Part shown: positions 1 to 4,960 of the stretch, piece by piece
Numbering within the stretch: position 1 is the stretch's first letter
Layout of the letters: each line of letters starts with the position of its first letter
Origin: Archaeoglobaceae archaeon
GTDB taxonomy: Archaea > Halobacteriota > Archaeoglobi > Archaeoglobales > JdFR-42
Direction: 5' to 3'
NCBI GenBank assembly: GCA_015523685.1
Contig: WAJW01000022.1
Location: 1-5,040, forward strand
Length of the DNA: 5,040 nt
The notes under the pieces: model-generated
What the model was told of the DNA's origin: nothing
The model's input: only the letters and a program-made list of their open reading frames with translations
The model's database searches: none
Program-made: the position numbers and the translations under genes

Positions 1-988
1 GGGGAATGCTGTGAACCATTTTTCCGAGTTTCTGGGATTATCTGCAAAACTGGCAACGCGGGTTGAAGGTGCTTGTGTCTCGGGAAGCATGGGGCTGAGA
101 ACGGGATATATGGCTGTCAAATCCGGAATGGTCGATGTGTGCCTTGTTCTGGGTGTTGAAAAGTGTTATGAATTGCCCAGAAGTTCAGACATAATGGCAG
201 CGTTCGCATATGTGATCGACAGGGACTGGGAAGCTGCTTACGGTTCAAACGCCCCCATGGGATTTGCCATGTTCGCAACGAGACACATGCATGAGTATGG
301 CACAACTGAAGAACAGCTTGCCATGATATCTGTAAAGAACAGAAGGTTTGCCTCGAGAAATCCAAAGGCTCATCTTCAGAAACCAATTTCTGTGGAGGAT
401 GTTCTCAACTCGAGGCCTGTCTGCAAACCTCTCAAGCTCCTCGATTGCTGTCCCGTGAGTGATGGAGCCTCTGCTGTAATTCTCGTCAGGGATGATCTCG
501 CAAAAAAATTCACAGATACCCCCGTGTATATCAGGGGAATAGGACAGCATCTGATCAATGAAAATGTCATAAGCAGTATCTCTGATCTCACGGAGTTCAC
601 CGCTCTGAAGAGGGCTGCGAAGGATGCATACAGGCAGGCTGGAGTTGAGCCAGGAGATATAGATGTTGCAGAGACACATGATTGTTTCACCATTGCCGAA
701 TTGCTGGAGATCGAGGCTCTCGGTTTCTGCGAGAAAGGTCAGGGTGGAAAGTTTGTTGAAGAGGGCCAGACCGATCTTGGAGGTAAGATTCCTGTCAACA
801 CTGGTGGTGGATTGCTTTCAAGAGGACATCCCATAGGTGCCACAGGGATATGCCAGGCAAGTATAATTGTCCAGCAGTTGAGGGGTGAGGCCCCCGAGGG
901 CAGACAGGTTGATGGTGCAGAGATAGGTCTGAGTCAGAATCTTGGTGGATGGGGAACAAGTCAGGCAGTGGTGATCTATTCGAGGTGA
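1..988 (+). CDS. Thiolase (acetyl-CoA acetyltransferase-like, SCP-x/archaeal type), N-terminus missing
   Basis: Thiolases of this type cleave 3-ketoacyl-CoA with CoA, or run in reverse to condense acyl-CoA with acetyl-CoA, in the cytoplasm. The frame is open to the first base, and an in-frame GTG at 11 is internal: the residues before it (GNA, then VNHFSEF) continue the thiolase fold, and about 60 residues of the usual ~390 are missing upstream. Numbering from the GTG codon, the nucleophilic cysteine lies in VEGACVSGS (Cys22, bases 74-76). The HDCFT motif follows near 690, and the C-terminal GGGLLSRGHPIGATG motif (bases about 804-848) carries the conserved histidine. All catalytic motifs in view look intact. 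The gene is followed directly by a DUF35 partner, the usual archaeal pairing, in which the two form a complex that in some species also includes HMG-CoA synthase. The direction and chain-length preference (beta-oxidation or acetoacetyl-CoA synthesis) cannot be read from the sequence. Confidence 0.93.
   Translation, partial: GNAVNHFSEFLGLSAKLATRVEGACVSGSMGLRTGYMAVKSGMVDVCLVLGVEKCYELPRSSDIMAAFAYVIDRDWEAAYGSNAPMGFAMFATRHMHEYGTTEEQLAMISVKNRRFASRNPKAHLQKPISVEDVLNSRPVCKPLKLLDCCPVSDGASAVILVRDDLAKKFTDTPVYIRGIGQHLINENVISSISDLTEFTALKRAAKDAYRQAGVEPGDIDVAETHDCFTIAELLEIEALGFCEKGQGGKFVEEGQTDLGGKIPVNTGGGLLSRGHPIGATGICQASIIVQQLRGEAPEGRQVDGAEIGLSQNLGGWGTSQAVVIYSR
982..988 (+). promoter_or_regulatory. Shine-Dalgarno site of the DUF35 gene, overlapping the thiolase stop
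   Basis: GAGGTGA matches the archaeal anti-16S sequence and ends four bases before the ATG at 993. Its last three bases are the thiolase stop codon, so the two genes are probably translationally coupled. The site fixes the start of the downstream gene. Confidence 0.75.
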
Positions 989-992
989 GAAA

Positions 993-1430
993 ATGGAGGA
1001 GAGAAGAGAGGTGCTTGAGGTACCCCCCAGGTATCCAAATTTTGAACAGACGTCGGTGAAAAAATTCTGGGATGCCCTGGAAGAGGGTAAACTGATAACA
1101 ACAGAATGCAGAAAATGTGGAAAAGTCGAGTTCCCTCCGAAGATGATCTGCACATCATGCTATTCCGATGAAATGGAGTGGATAGACCTTCCATTGAAGG
1201 GGAAGATATACTCCTTTGCAGAGATGGACGTGGTTCCTTCGGGTTTCAAACCACCCATAACAGTTGCAGTTGTTGAGCTTGAAAACGGAGTGAGGCTTTT
1301 CAGTCACGTGATCAATGCGGGTTTTGAGGAGCTCAGCGTTGGGGATGAAGTGGAAATAGAATTCAGGGAGATGAGCTGGTTTGACTACAGAAAGCACAAA
1401 TACTTCGTCTTCAGGAGGAAGGGGGATTGA
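993..1430 (+). CDS. DUF35 Zn-ribbon/OB-fold protein, thiolase partner
   Basis: A 145-residue protein, the normal length for the family. Residues 1-35 contain the N-terminal helix typical of the rubredoxin-like Zn-ribbon segment (about residues 18-32, including FWDALEEGKL). The Zn ribbon has two CxxC pairs, Cys39/Cys42 and Cys53/Cys56, all present. Residues 65-140 form the OB-fold, with the typical GKIYSF strand and the SVGDEVEIEF loop. In archaea these proteins bind the thiolase next door and help channel CoA-bound intermediates. In the mevalonate pathway they bridge thiolase and HMG-CoA synthase, and in other loci they accompany catabolic thiolases. The start at 993 is set by a strong Shine-Dalgarno site. 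The gap to the thiolase is four bases, and the stop overlaps the start of the next gene, so one transcript is likely. The specific pathway is inferred from the thiolase only. Confidence 0.92.
   Translation: MEERREVLEVPPRYPNFEQTSVKKFWDALEEGKLITTECRKCGKVEFPPKMICTSCYSDEMEWIDLPLKGKIYSFAEMDVVPSGFKPPITVAVVELENGVRLFSHVINAGFEELSVGDEVEIEFREMSWFDYRKHKYFVFRRKGD
1413..1418 (+). promoter_or_regulatory. Shine-Dalgarno site selecting a TTG start
   Basis: AGGAGG lies inside the end of the DUF35 gene, eight bases before the TTG at 1427. The next in-frame ATG (1490) lies inside a conserved-looking helix, so this site is the main argument for a TTG start. Confidence 0.7.
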
Positions 1431-1942
1431 GAACCCCTGAATTTCCTATTTTTAATTCCGGAGAGGTGATTCTGGAATATCTTGATTTCATGCTCAGACA
1501 GTACAGGCTGATTGATGCCCTCTGGTTTCTAAAAATAGAGGAGGAGTTTGGGAGGGAAACAGCCGAAAGGATTAACGAGGAAATATGGAGTGAAATGGGC
1601 ATAAGATCTGCTGAAGAGATAAAGAAGAGGTTCGGTATAGGAAGAGGACTAAAGGAATTTGTCAGGGCATTTAATCTTTATCCATGGAGCATAATAATCT
1701 CCCATGATATTGATGTTGAGGATGACAGGGTTATCATAAGAACTCCATACTGTCCTCCTCAGGAGTCGAGGAAGAGACAGGGTCTGGGAGAATATAAATG
1801 CAAGGATATGCATATGAAAGAGCTAAAAAATTTTGCAAAGATCATCGATGAGAACCTTCAGGTAGAATGCAAATTTGCTCCACCGGACGATCATCCTGAA
1901 GATTTATGGTGTGAATGGGAGGTCAAATACAGGAAAGAATGA
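1427..1942 (+). CDS. DUF6125-like protein of unknown function, TTG start
   Basis: A 171-residue soluble protein with no signal peptide or membrane segment. I recognise the overall pattern as DUF6125, distantly like the L-2-amino-thiazoline-4-carboxylic acid hydrolase-like family, from memory and without a search. An N-terminal helical half (residues 14-82) contains EYLDFMLRQYRLIDALWFL. A C-terminal half has the motif TPYCPPQESRKRQGLGEYKC (residues 106-125) and the segment FAPPDDHPEDLWCEW (150-164). Four cysteines (109, 125, 148, 162), with His129 and His156, could form a metal or redox site; that is inference. The TTG start overlaps the DUF35 stop by four bases (TTGA), so translation is probably coupled and the product should act with the thiolase pair, perhaps on CoA thioesters. 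The position is notable because HMG-CoA synthase often fills the third place in such operons. The reaction is unknown. Confidence 0.85.
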   Translation: MRTPEFPIFNSGEVILEYLDFMLRQYRLIDALWFLKIEEEFGRETAERINEEIWSEMGIRSAEEIKKRFGIGRGLKEFVRAFNLYPWSIIISHDIDVEDDRVIIRTPYCPPQESRKRQGLGEYKCKDMHMKELKNFAKIIDENLQVECKFAPPDDHPEDLWCEWEVKYRKE

Positions 1943-2036
1943 AATTTACGATAAGATTATGGCGTCATCAACAACTCCCTGAATATATCTCAAAACATAT
2001 GTATGGAAATGGAAACCTCATATTGTTTTAGTTTAA

Positions 2037-2068
2037 CTTCTTCCTTCAATTTTTTCCTGATATTCCTC
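2037..2068 (+). terminator. Pyrimidine/T-rich tract, possible end of the thiolase operon transcript
   Basis: A run rich in T and C, including a six-T tract at 2050-2055, lies about 95-125 bases after the stop of the DUF6125-like gene. Archaeal terminators are typically T-rich tracts without an obligatory hairpin. It is a plausible but not specific signal. Confidence 0.35.
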
Positions 2069-2183
2069 TAGGTTGTGTAATTATTAATTGAGACTCAAAA
2101 TCGACTTTAATAATTCAGAATTCCGAGCAAATGAACCGAAAGAGGGCTTTTCTATGGGCTGACAGAAAAATGTGACTTTATTT

Positions 2184-2206
2184 AAGATTCCAAAGATTGA
2201 ATCTTT
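2184..2206. repeat. Overlapping inverted repeats (possible operator)
   Basis: AAGATTC (2184-2190) is repeated inverted as GAATCTT (2199-2205). Inside it, AAAGATT-G-AATCTTT (2192-2206) is a perfect odd palindrome. The element sits about 20-40 bases upstream of a TATA-like box at 2227, where archaeal regulators often bind. A binding role is inferred from position and symmetry alone. Confidence 0.4.
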
Positions 2207-2226
2207 AAGGCTGTAGAGAGAGTAAA

Positions 2227-2236
2227 TTTATAAATA
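2227..2236 (+). promoter_or_regulatory. TATA-like box
   Basis: TTTATAAATA closely resembles the archaeal TATA consensus, so transcription would start near 2258-2262. It would drive the orphan open frame at 2264-2497 and possibly the peptide and PqqD-like genes beyond. I did not identify a clear BRE. Confidence 0.5.
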
Positions 2237-2263
2237 GGAGGTTTATAGAGGGGTTTTCCTTGA

Positions 2264-2497
2264 ACTTCCAATCTTAGAGCTGTTATTCTGGGTAAAATAG
2301 CAAAGGTTAATGGAAATCCTAAAGATTTAGAGAAAGTTTATGGAGAAGATCATTTTCAAATTCTTATTCAAATGGCTATTAAATTGATTAGATCTAAGGA
2401 ATACTGCTCACATTTAATCTTGTCTGATTTAGAGATGGATTTTAAAACGAAAATGATATATATTGATATCTTAAATGTTCACTCATCTTTTGATTGA
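2264..2497 (+). pseudogene. Orphan open frame, probable gene remnant
   Basis: The frame is open for 77 codons between two stops and reads like real protein (for example KVNGNPKDLEKVYGEDHFQ, then IQMAIKLIRSKEYC). There is no ATG, GTG or TTG start near its 5' end. The first in-frame ATG (2372) would leave only 41 residues and has no good Shine-Dalgarno site. The charge and hydrophobic pattern suggests a small helical protein. I do not recognise the family. Its AT-rich composition matches the genes to its right, not the thiolase operon. It is either the tail of a decayed gene or a short gene with an unusual start. It ends 16 bases before the peptide gene at 2514. Confidence 0.35.
2455..2464 (+). 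promoter_or_regulatory. Possible TATA box for the small-peptide gene
   Basis: GATATATATT lies about 50 bases before the ATG at 2514. It would put transcription near 2485 and leave a short leader with a weak Shine-Dalgarno-like GGATGGGAT. TATA-like motifs are common in AT-rich DNA, so this is weak evidence. Confidence 0.3.
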
Positions 2498-2513
2498 CTT
2501 GGATGGGATAAAT

Positions 2514-2618
2514 ATGAATCGCGAGAATGGAAAAAAGCAGAAAAAGAGATATGAAGAGCCAAGAATTGAAGAGTGGACAAGTCTTTCAAAATTAATTGAT
2601 TCTGCTGCTGGTTTATGA
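2514..2618 (+). CDS. Small peptide with RiPP-leader-like YxxPxI motif, candidate precursor
   Basis: Encodes 34 residues: a basic N-terminus (NGKKQKKR), then YEEPRIEEWTSLSKLI and the end DSAAGL. The order Tyr13-x-x-Pro16-x-Ile18 matches the YxxPxL/I element that stand-alone PqqD-type recognition domains bind in lasso peptide and related RiPP leaders. A PqqD-like gene begins 24 bases after the stop, which supports the reading. The match covers the leader half. Little sequence remains for a classical core peptide, so the core is either the short C-terminal part (about residues 21-34) or lost. The ATG at 2514 follows GGATGGGAT, a modest Shine-Dalgarno site. In-frame starts upstream (TTG 2499, ATG 2475) would add 5 or 13 mostly hydrophobic residues and have no good site. 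The final product and the modification cannot be read from this window. Confidence 0.55.
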   Translation: MNRENGKKQKKRYEEPRIEEWTSLSKLIDSAAGL

Positions 2619-2632
2619 TAAACCATAATGAA

Positions 2633-2637
2633 GGTGA
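2633..2637 (+). promoter_or_regulatory. Shine-Dalgarno site fixing the start of the PqqD-like gene
   Basis: GGTGA, within AAGGTGAG, lies five bases before the ATG at 2643. An in-frame ATG at 2628 lies upstream of this site and has no Shine-Dalgarno site of its own, so the 2643 start is preferred. Confidence 0.65.
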
Positions 2638-2642
2638 GTTAT

Positions 2643-2924
2643 ATGGAAATATATAAACTAAGAGACTCTATATCTCTGGAAGAGAAGGCAAGCTTTACTA
2701 CGAGAGAGAGCGAAAGAGGTTTGATTTTACTGGATATGAATAAAGATAAAATATATGAGGTTAATGAGAGTGGGGCAGAAATAATCAAACTTATTCAGAA
2801 AGGTGCCAAATTCAGTGAGATAATAGAGGCTATGATGGAGATCTACGAAGTTGAGAGAGATGAACTGGAAAATGACGTAAACAAATTCCTCAAAAAGTTA
2901 AAAGAACTTAATTTATTGAGTTGA
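2643..2924 (+). CDS. PqqD-like protein (RiPP recognition element, RRE)
   Basis: A 93-residue protein, the usual size of a stand-alone PqqD/RRE domain, a winged-helix fold that binds the leader of a ribosomally made peptide and presents it to a modifying enzyme. Visible family features are the beta-strand pair GLILLDMNKDKIYEVN (residues 26-41), the helix with SGAEIIKLIQKG (43-54), the spaced helix FSEIIEAMMEIYEV (57-70), and the C-terminal pattern with Asp78 followed by VNKFLKKLKELNLL (79-92), matching the DVxxFLxxLxxxGLL signature. The peptide gene just upstream, with its YxxP motif, is the obvious candidate partner. No radical SAM, YcaO, transglutaminase-like or other modifying enzyme is visible here. 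It could serve an enzyme encoded elsewhere, or be an orphan. The domain call is firm on pattern, the RiPP role is inferred. Confidence 0.8.
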   Translation: MEIYKLRDSISLEEKASFTTRESERGLILLDMNKDKIYEVNESGAEIIKLIQKGAKFSEIIEAMMEIYEVERDELENDVNKFLKKLKELNLLS

Positions 2925-2932
2925 GGTTTATA

Positions 2933-2972
2933 TAGAAATTTCTACGATTTTACTATATATAATATTTTTTTT
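2933..2972 (+). terminator. Palindrome followed by T tract, probable terminator
   Basis: A perfect 12-base palindrome, TAGAAATTTCTA (2933-2944), begins eight bases after the PqqD-like stop, and eight consecutive T bases follow at 2965-2972. T-rich tracts are the main archaeal termination signal. The palindrome is A/T-rich and would form only a weak hairpin. Confidence 0.45.
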
Positions 2973-3005
2973 GTTTTAGCTATAAATTAAAAAACGCTAT
3001 CTCTT

Positions 3006-3038
3006 GACCTGGATCCAGTATAGTTCATATGGAAGGTC
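3006..3038. repeat. Interrupted inverted repeat with internal palindrome
   Basis: GACCT (3006-3010) pairs with AGGTC (3034-3038), and CCA and TAT inside the 5' half can pair with ATA and TGG in the 3' half, so an imperfect RNA hairpin is possible. The left half also contains the perfect palindrome CTGGATCCAG (3009-3018). The GC content is higher than in the surroundings. Function is unknown: a regulator site or a structured leader are both possible. Confidence 0.3.
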
Positions 3039-3205
3039 ATTAAATGAGTATTCCTAAACTGATAAAAAACTCTGTATAAGTTGAAAAATGTAATTAGAGA
3101 GTGTTTTAACAGATTTAGCAAAAGTTTGAGTTATGCGAGGTGTTGGATCAGTAAATTTATAGTTAGTTAGATTTAGCATGTTCAACACTATGCATCAACC
3201 GTCAG

Positions 3206-3212
3206 TTATATC
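3206..3212 (+). promoter_or_regulatory. Possible TATA box of the atwA transcript
   Basis: TTATATC is centred about 31 bases before the ATG at 3240. The start lacks any Shine-Dalgarno site, so a leaderless or nearly leaderless transcript fits. A second TATA-like motif (AAATTTATAG, 3153-3162) would leave a leader of roughly 55 bases. Confidence 0.4.
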
Positions 3213-3239
3213 AATTGGTTATTAATTATTCTAATTTAA

Positions 3240-4931
3240 ATGTCCATCATAAAAATTAAAGGATTGACCAAGCGATATCATCTTTCGTCAGGAAATTTTA
3301 AAATTGCTCTTGACGATGTATCGTTTGAAGTTAAAAACAAAGAGATCTTAGGTATTATTGGAAAAAGTGGTAGTGGTAAATCTACTCTTTTAAGGATTAT
3401 AAGAGGTATTGAATCTTTTGATAAAGGGGAACTTGAAATCACTGATATTAAACTTACCCCAGATTCTCCAAAAAGTGAGTTTCTAAAAGTTAGAAGTAAG
3501 TCTGCATACCAGTATCAAAGATCATTTGGATTATGGGGCTTGACAACTATCGAAAATATAATGAAACGGTTGTATGCTTTAGAAACAGGGGACGAGACAA
3601 TTGAATTGCCTCCGGAAGATTCAAGTGATTATCAAAGGTTGAAGGATCAAGCAATGGAATATTTAAAATTAGTGGGCCTTGATCATAAATGGTATCAATA
3701 TGCCCATACATTAAGTGGAGGTGAAAAACAGCGACTTATTCTTGCAAGACAGCTTGTAATCAATCCAGAGATTCTTTTGTTAGATGAACCATTGAGTATG
3801 GCATCTCCTGATAAGAGATTTGATATAATAAAGTTAATTAAAGATTTCAGAAATAAACTTGGTATGACAGTGATGATAGTATCTCATTTACCTGAAATAC
3901 ACATAAAACTATCAGATAGGTTAATTTTATTAGAGGATGGTCGTATTAAGTTTGATGGAGACATCTATGAAGGTATTGATCTGTTTCTATCAGAATTAGA
4001 ACCACCAATAAATTTAAAACCAATAGAAAACAAAGACCCAACGTTTGTAGTTGAAAATGTGAGGAAAAAATATTACCACTATAATCTGAAACAATTATTT
4101 GAGCTAAGAGTTGATAATTTAGAGTTGTACAAAGGAGAAATTCTTGGCGTAATAGGTCCATCGGGTAGTGGAAAGACCGTTTTAGTAAAATTGTTATCTG
4201 GAATAGACTTGCCAGATGAAGGTAAGATTACATATATAGGGAAAGAATTTTCTGCAGTTATAAGCGAATTGGGCCTTTTTAATGTTCTAGCAAAGCAAAG
4301 AATTGGATTAGTGAGGCAAGAGTTTGATCTAACCTATTATGCATCTGTTCTTGATATCATTCTCAGTAAAAAGAGGTTGGTCTCCATTACTGAAAATGAC
4401 ATTAAAAAATTAGCTAAGGATTATAATCTTACATATAAAGGTATAGATTTTTTGTTACGTTTAGCTCATCTTCCACCAGATGCTCAAAAGGATATTGTAT
4501 ATCAAATTGGTTTAAATGAGGATGAGTTGTCGGATTTTTTTATGTCATTACCATATGTTCCTGTAGATCATAGAGAAGTGGAAAGGTTATTTCATCAATT
4601 GGATCTTCCTGATGACATTTTAGAAAGACATGCTTTTGAACTCTCAGGGGGTGAAAAAATAAGAGTGGCTATTGGTGTTGAAATGTCTATGGATCCGGAT
4701 ATTTTGATTTTAGATGAACCCTTCGCAGACTTAGATCCAATAACAACCAGAAAACTATGTAATTTACTGAAAATCTTAAATGATAGAACTGGTGTATCTC
4801 TTGTTATTGTAAGTCACAATCGGACTGCTTTGAAAGAAGTAGCTCATAGGGTGATAAAGATTGACGACGGTACCTTAGTAGGTGAAGTCAATGATGAAAT
4901 GGAATTCAAAAATTTATTTATAGCAAAATGA
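3240..4931 (+). CDS. atwA: AtwA-like tandem ABC ATPase (MCR activation component A2)
   Basis: A 563-residue soluble protein with two ABC ATPase domains and no membrane segment. Component A2 works in the ATP-dependent reductive activation of methyl-coenzyme M reductase, which must bring its nickel cofactor F430 to Ni(I). Domain 1 has Walker A GKSGSGKST (41-49), Q-loop Gln93, signature LSGGEKQR (158-165), Walker B ILLLDEP (178-184) and His216. Domain 2 has Walker A GPSGSGKT (306-313), Gln360, signature LSGGEKIR (468-475), Walker B ILILDEP (488-494), D-loop ADLDP and His526. The segment YQYQRSFGLWGLTTIENIMK (90-109) matches the AtwA-specific pattern after the first Q-loop, which separates it from ABC transporters and ABCE1. 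The first D-loop is degenerate (MASPD), and domain 2 has an unusually long helical stretch between Q-loop and signature. An mcrD-like gene follows after 29 bases, which supports the role. The activity is inferred, not shown. Confidence 0.8.
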   Translation: MSIIKIKGLTKRYHLSSGNFKIALDDVSFEVKNKEILGIIGKSGSGKSTLLRIIRGIESFDKGELEITDIKLTPDSPKSEFLKVRSKSAYQYQRSFGLWGLTTIENIMKRLYALETGDETIELPPEDSSDYQRLKDQAMEYLKLVGLDHKWYQYAHTLSGGEKQRLILARQLVINPEILLLDEPLSMASPDKRFDIIKLIKDFRNKLGMTVMIVSHLPEIHIKLSDRLILLEDGRIKFDGDIYEGIDLFLSELEPPINLKPIENKDPTFVVENVRKKYYHYNLKQLFELRVDNLELYKGEILGVIGPSGSGKTVLVKLLSGIDLPDEGKITYIGKEFSAVISELGLFNVLAKQRIGLVRQEFDLTYYASVLDIILSKKRLVSITENDIKKLAKDYNLTYKGIDFLLRLAHLPPDAQKDIVYQIGLNEDELSDFFMSLPYVPVDHREVERLFHQLDLPDDILERHAFELSGGEKIRVAIGVEMSMDPDILILDEPFADLDPITTRKLCNLLKILNDRTGVSLVIVSHNRTALKEVAHRVIKIDDGTLVGEVNDEMEFKNLFIAK

Positions 4932-4947
4932 AATAAATGTAGAATAA

Positions 4948-4954
4948 AGGTGAT
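4948..4954 (+). promoter_or_regulatory. Shine-Dalgarno site of the mcrD-like gene
   Basis: AGGTGAT, a near-perfect archaeal ribosome binding site, ends six bases before the ATG at 4961. It fixes that start and contrasts with the missing site before atwA. Confidence 0.8.
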
Positions 4955-4960
4955 GATTAG

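Larger units (their letters stand above)
1943..2513. other. AT-rich region without an intact gene
   Basis: No open frame here has both a convincing start and a recognisable product. The stretch contains a pyrimidine-rich T tract soon after the thiolase operon, a palindrome at 2184-2206, a TATA-like box at 2227-2236, an orphan open frame at 2264-2497 and a second TATA-like motif at 2455-2464. Base composition falls clearly compared with the genes before it. I see no tRNA-, rRNA- or CRISPR-like pattern. It looks like the junction between two unrelated gene blocks, partly filled with decayed coding sequence. Confidence 0.6.
2925..3239. other. AT-rich intergenic region between the PqqD-like gene and atwA
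   Basis: About 315 bases with no convincing gene. It starts with a palindrome and T tract (possible terminator), contains a short palindrome with flanking inverted repeats near 3006-3038, and ends with TATA-like motifs before the AtwA-like gene. Short frames such as 3044-3079 (11 codons after a GGAAGGT) are too small to support. The layout suggests that transcription stops after the PqqD-like gene and starts afresh before atwA. Confidence 0.55.

Noticed and set aside
117..693. Long open frames on the reverse strand across the thiolase gene
   Set aside because: They lie fully inside a gene with intact thiolase motifs, give no recognisable protein and lack sensible ribosome sites. They are antisense shadows.
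818..1397. Reverse-strand open frames over the thiolase end and the DUF35 gene
   Set aside because: The forward strand carries conserved thiolase and Zn-ribbon motifs here. The reverse translations look like low-information antisense products.
2131..2175. 14-residue forward frame beginning MNRKRAFLWADRKM
   Set aside because: Too short, no clear Shine-Dalgarno site, no known family. Reported only as part of the gene-poor stretch.
2475..2618. Longer 47-residue form of the small peptide from an ATG at 2475
   Set aside because: No ribosome site before 2475, and the extra 13 residues are hydrophobic and unlike a basic RiPP leader start. The ATG at 2514 has a better upstream context.
2514..2924. 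A complete lasso peptide cluster
   Set aside because: Only leader-like and RRE-like parts are present. No transglutaminase-like protease (B2) or asparagine-synthetase-like cyclase (C) is visible, and the peptide has almost no core after the leader motif.
3044..3079. 11-residue frame after a Shine-Dalgarno-like GGAAGGT
   Set aside because: The ribosome site is fair but the peptide is too short and has no motif. A chance ATG in AT-rich DNA is more likely.
3240..4931. Reading the double ABC protein as an ABC transporter ATPase or as ABCE1
   Set aside because: No permease gene is adjacent, there is no iron-sulphur N-terminus as in ABCE1, and the QRSFGLWG...TIENIM pattern plus the McrD-like neighbour fit AtwA better.
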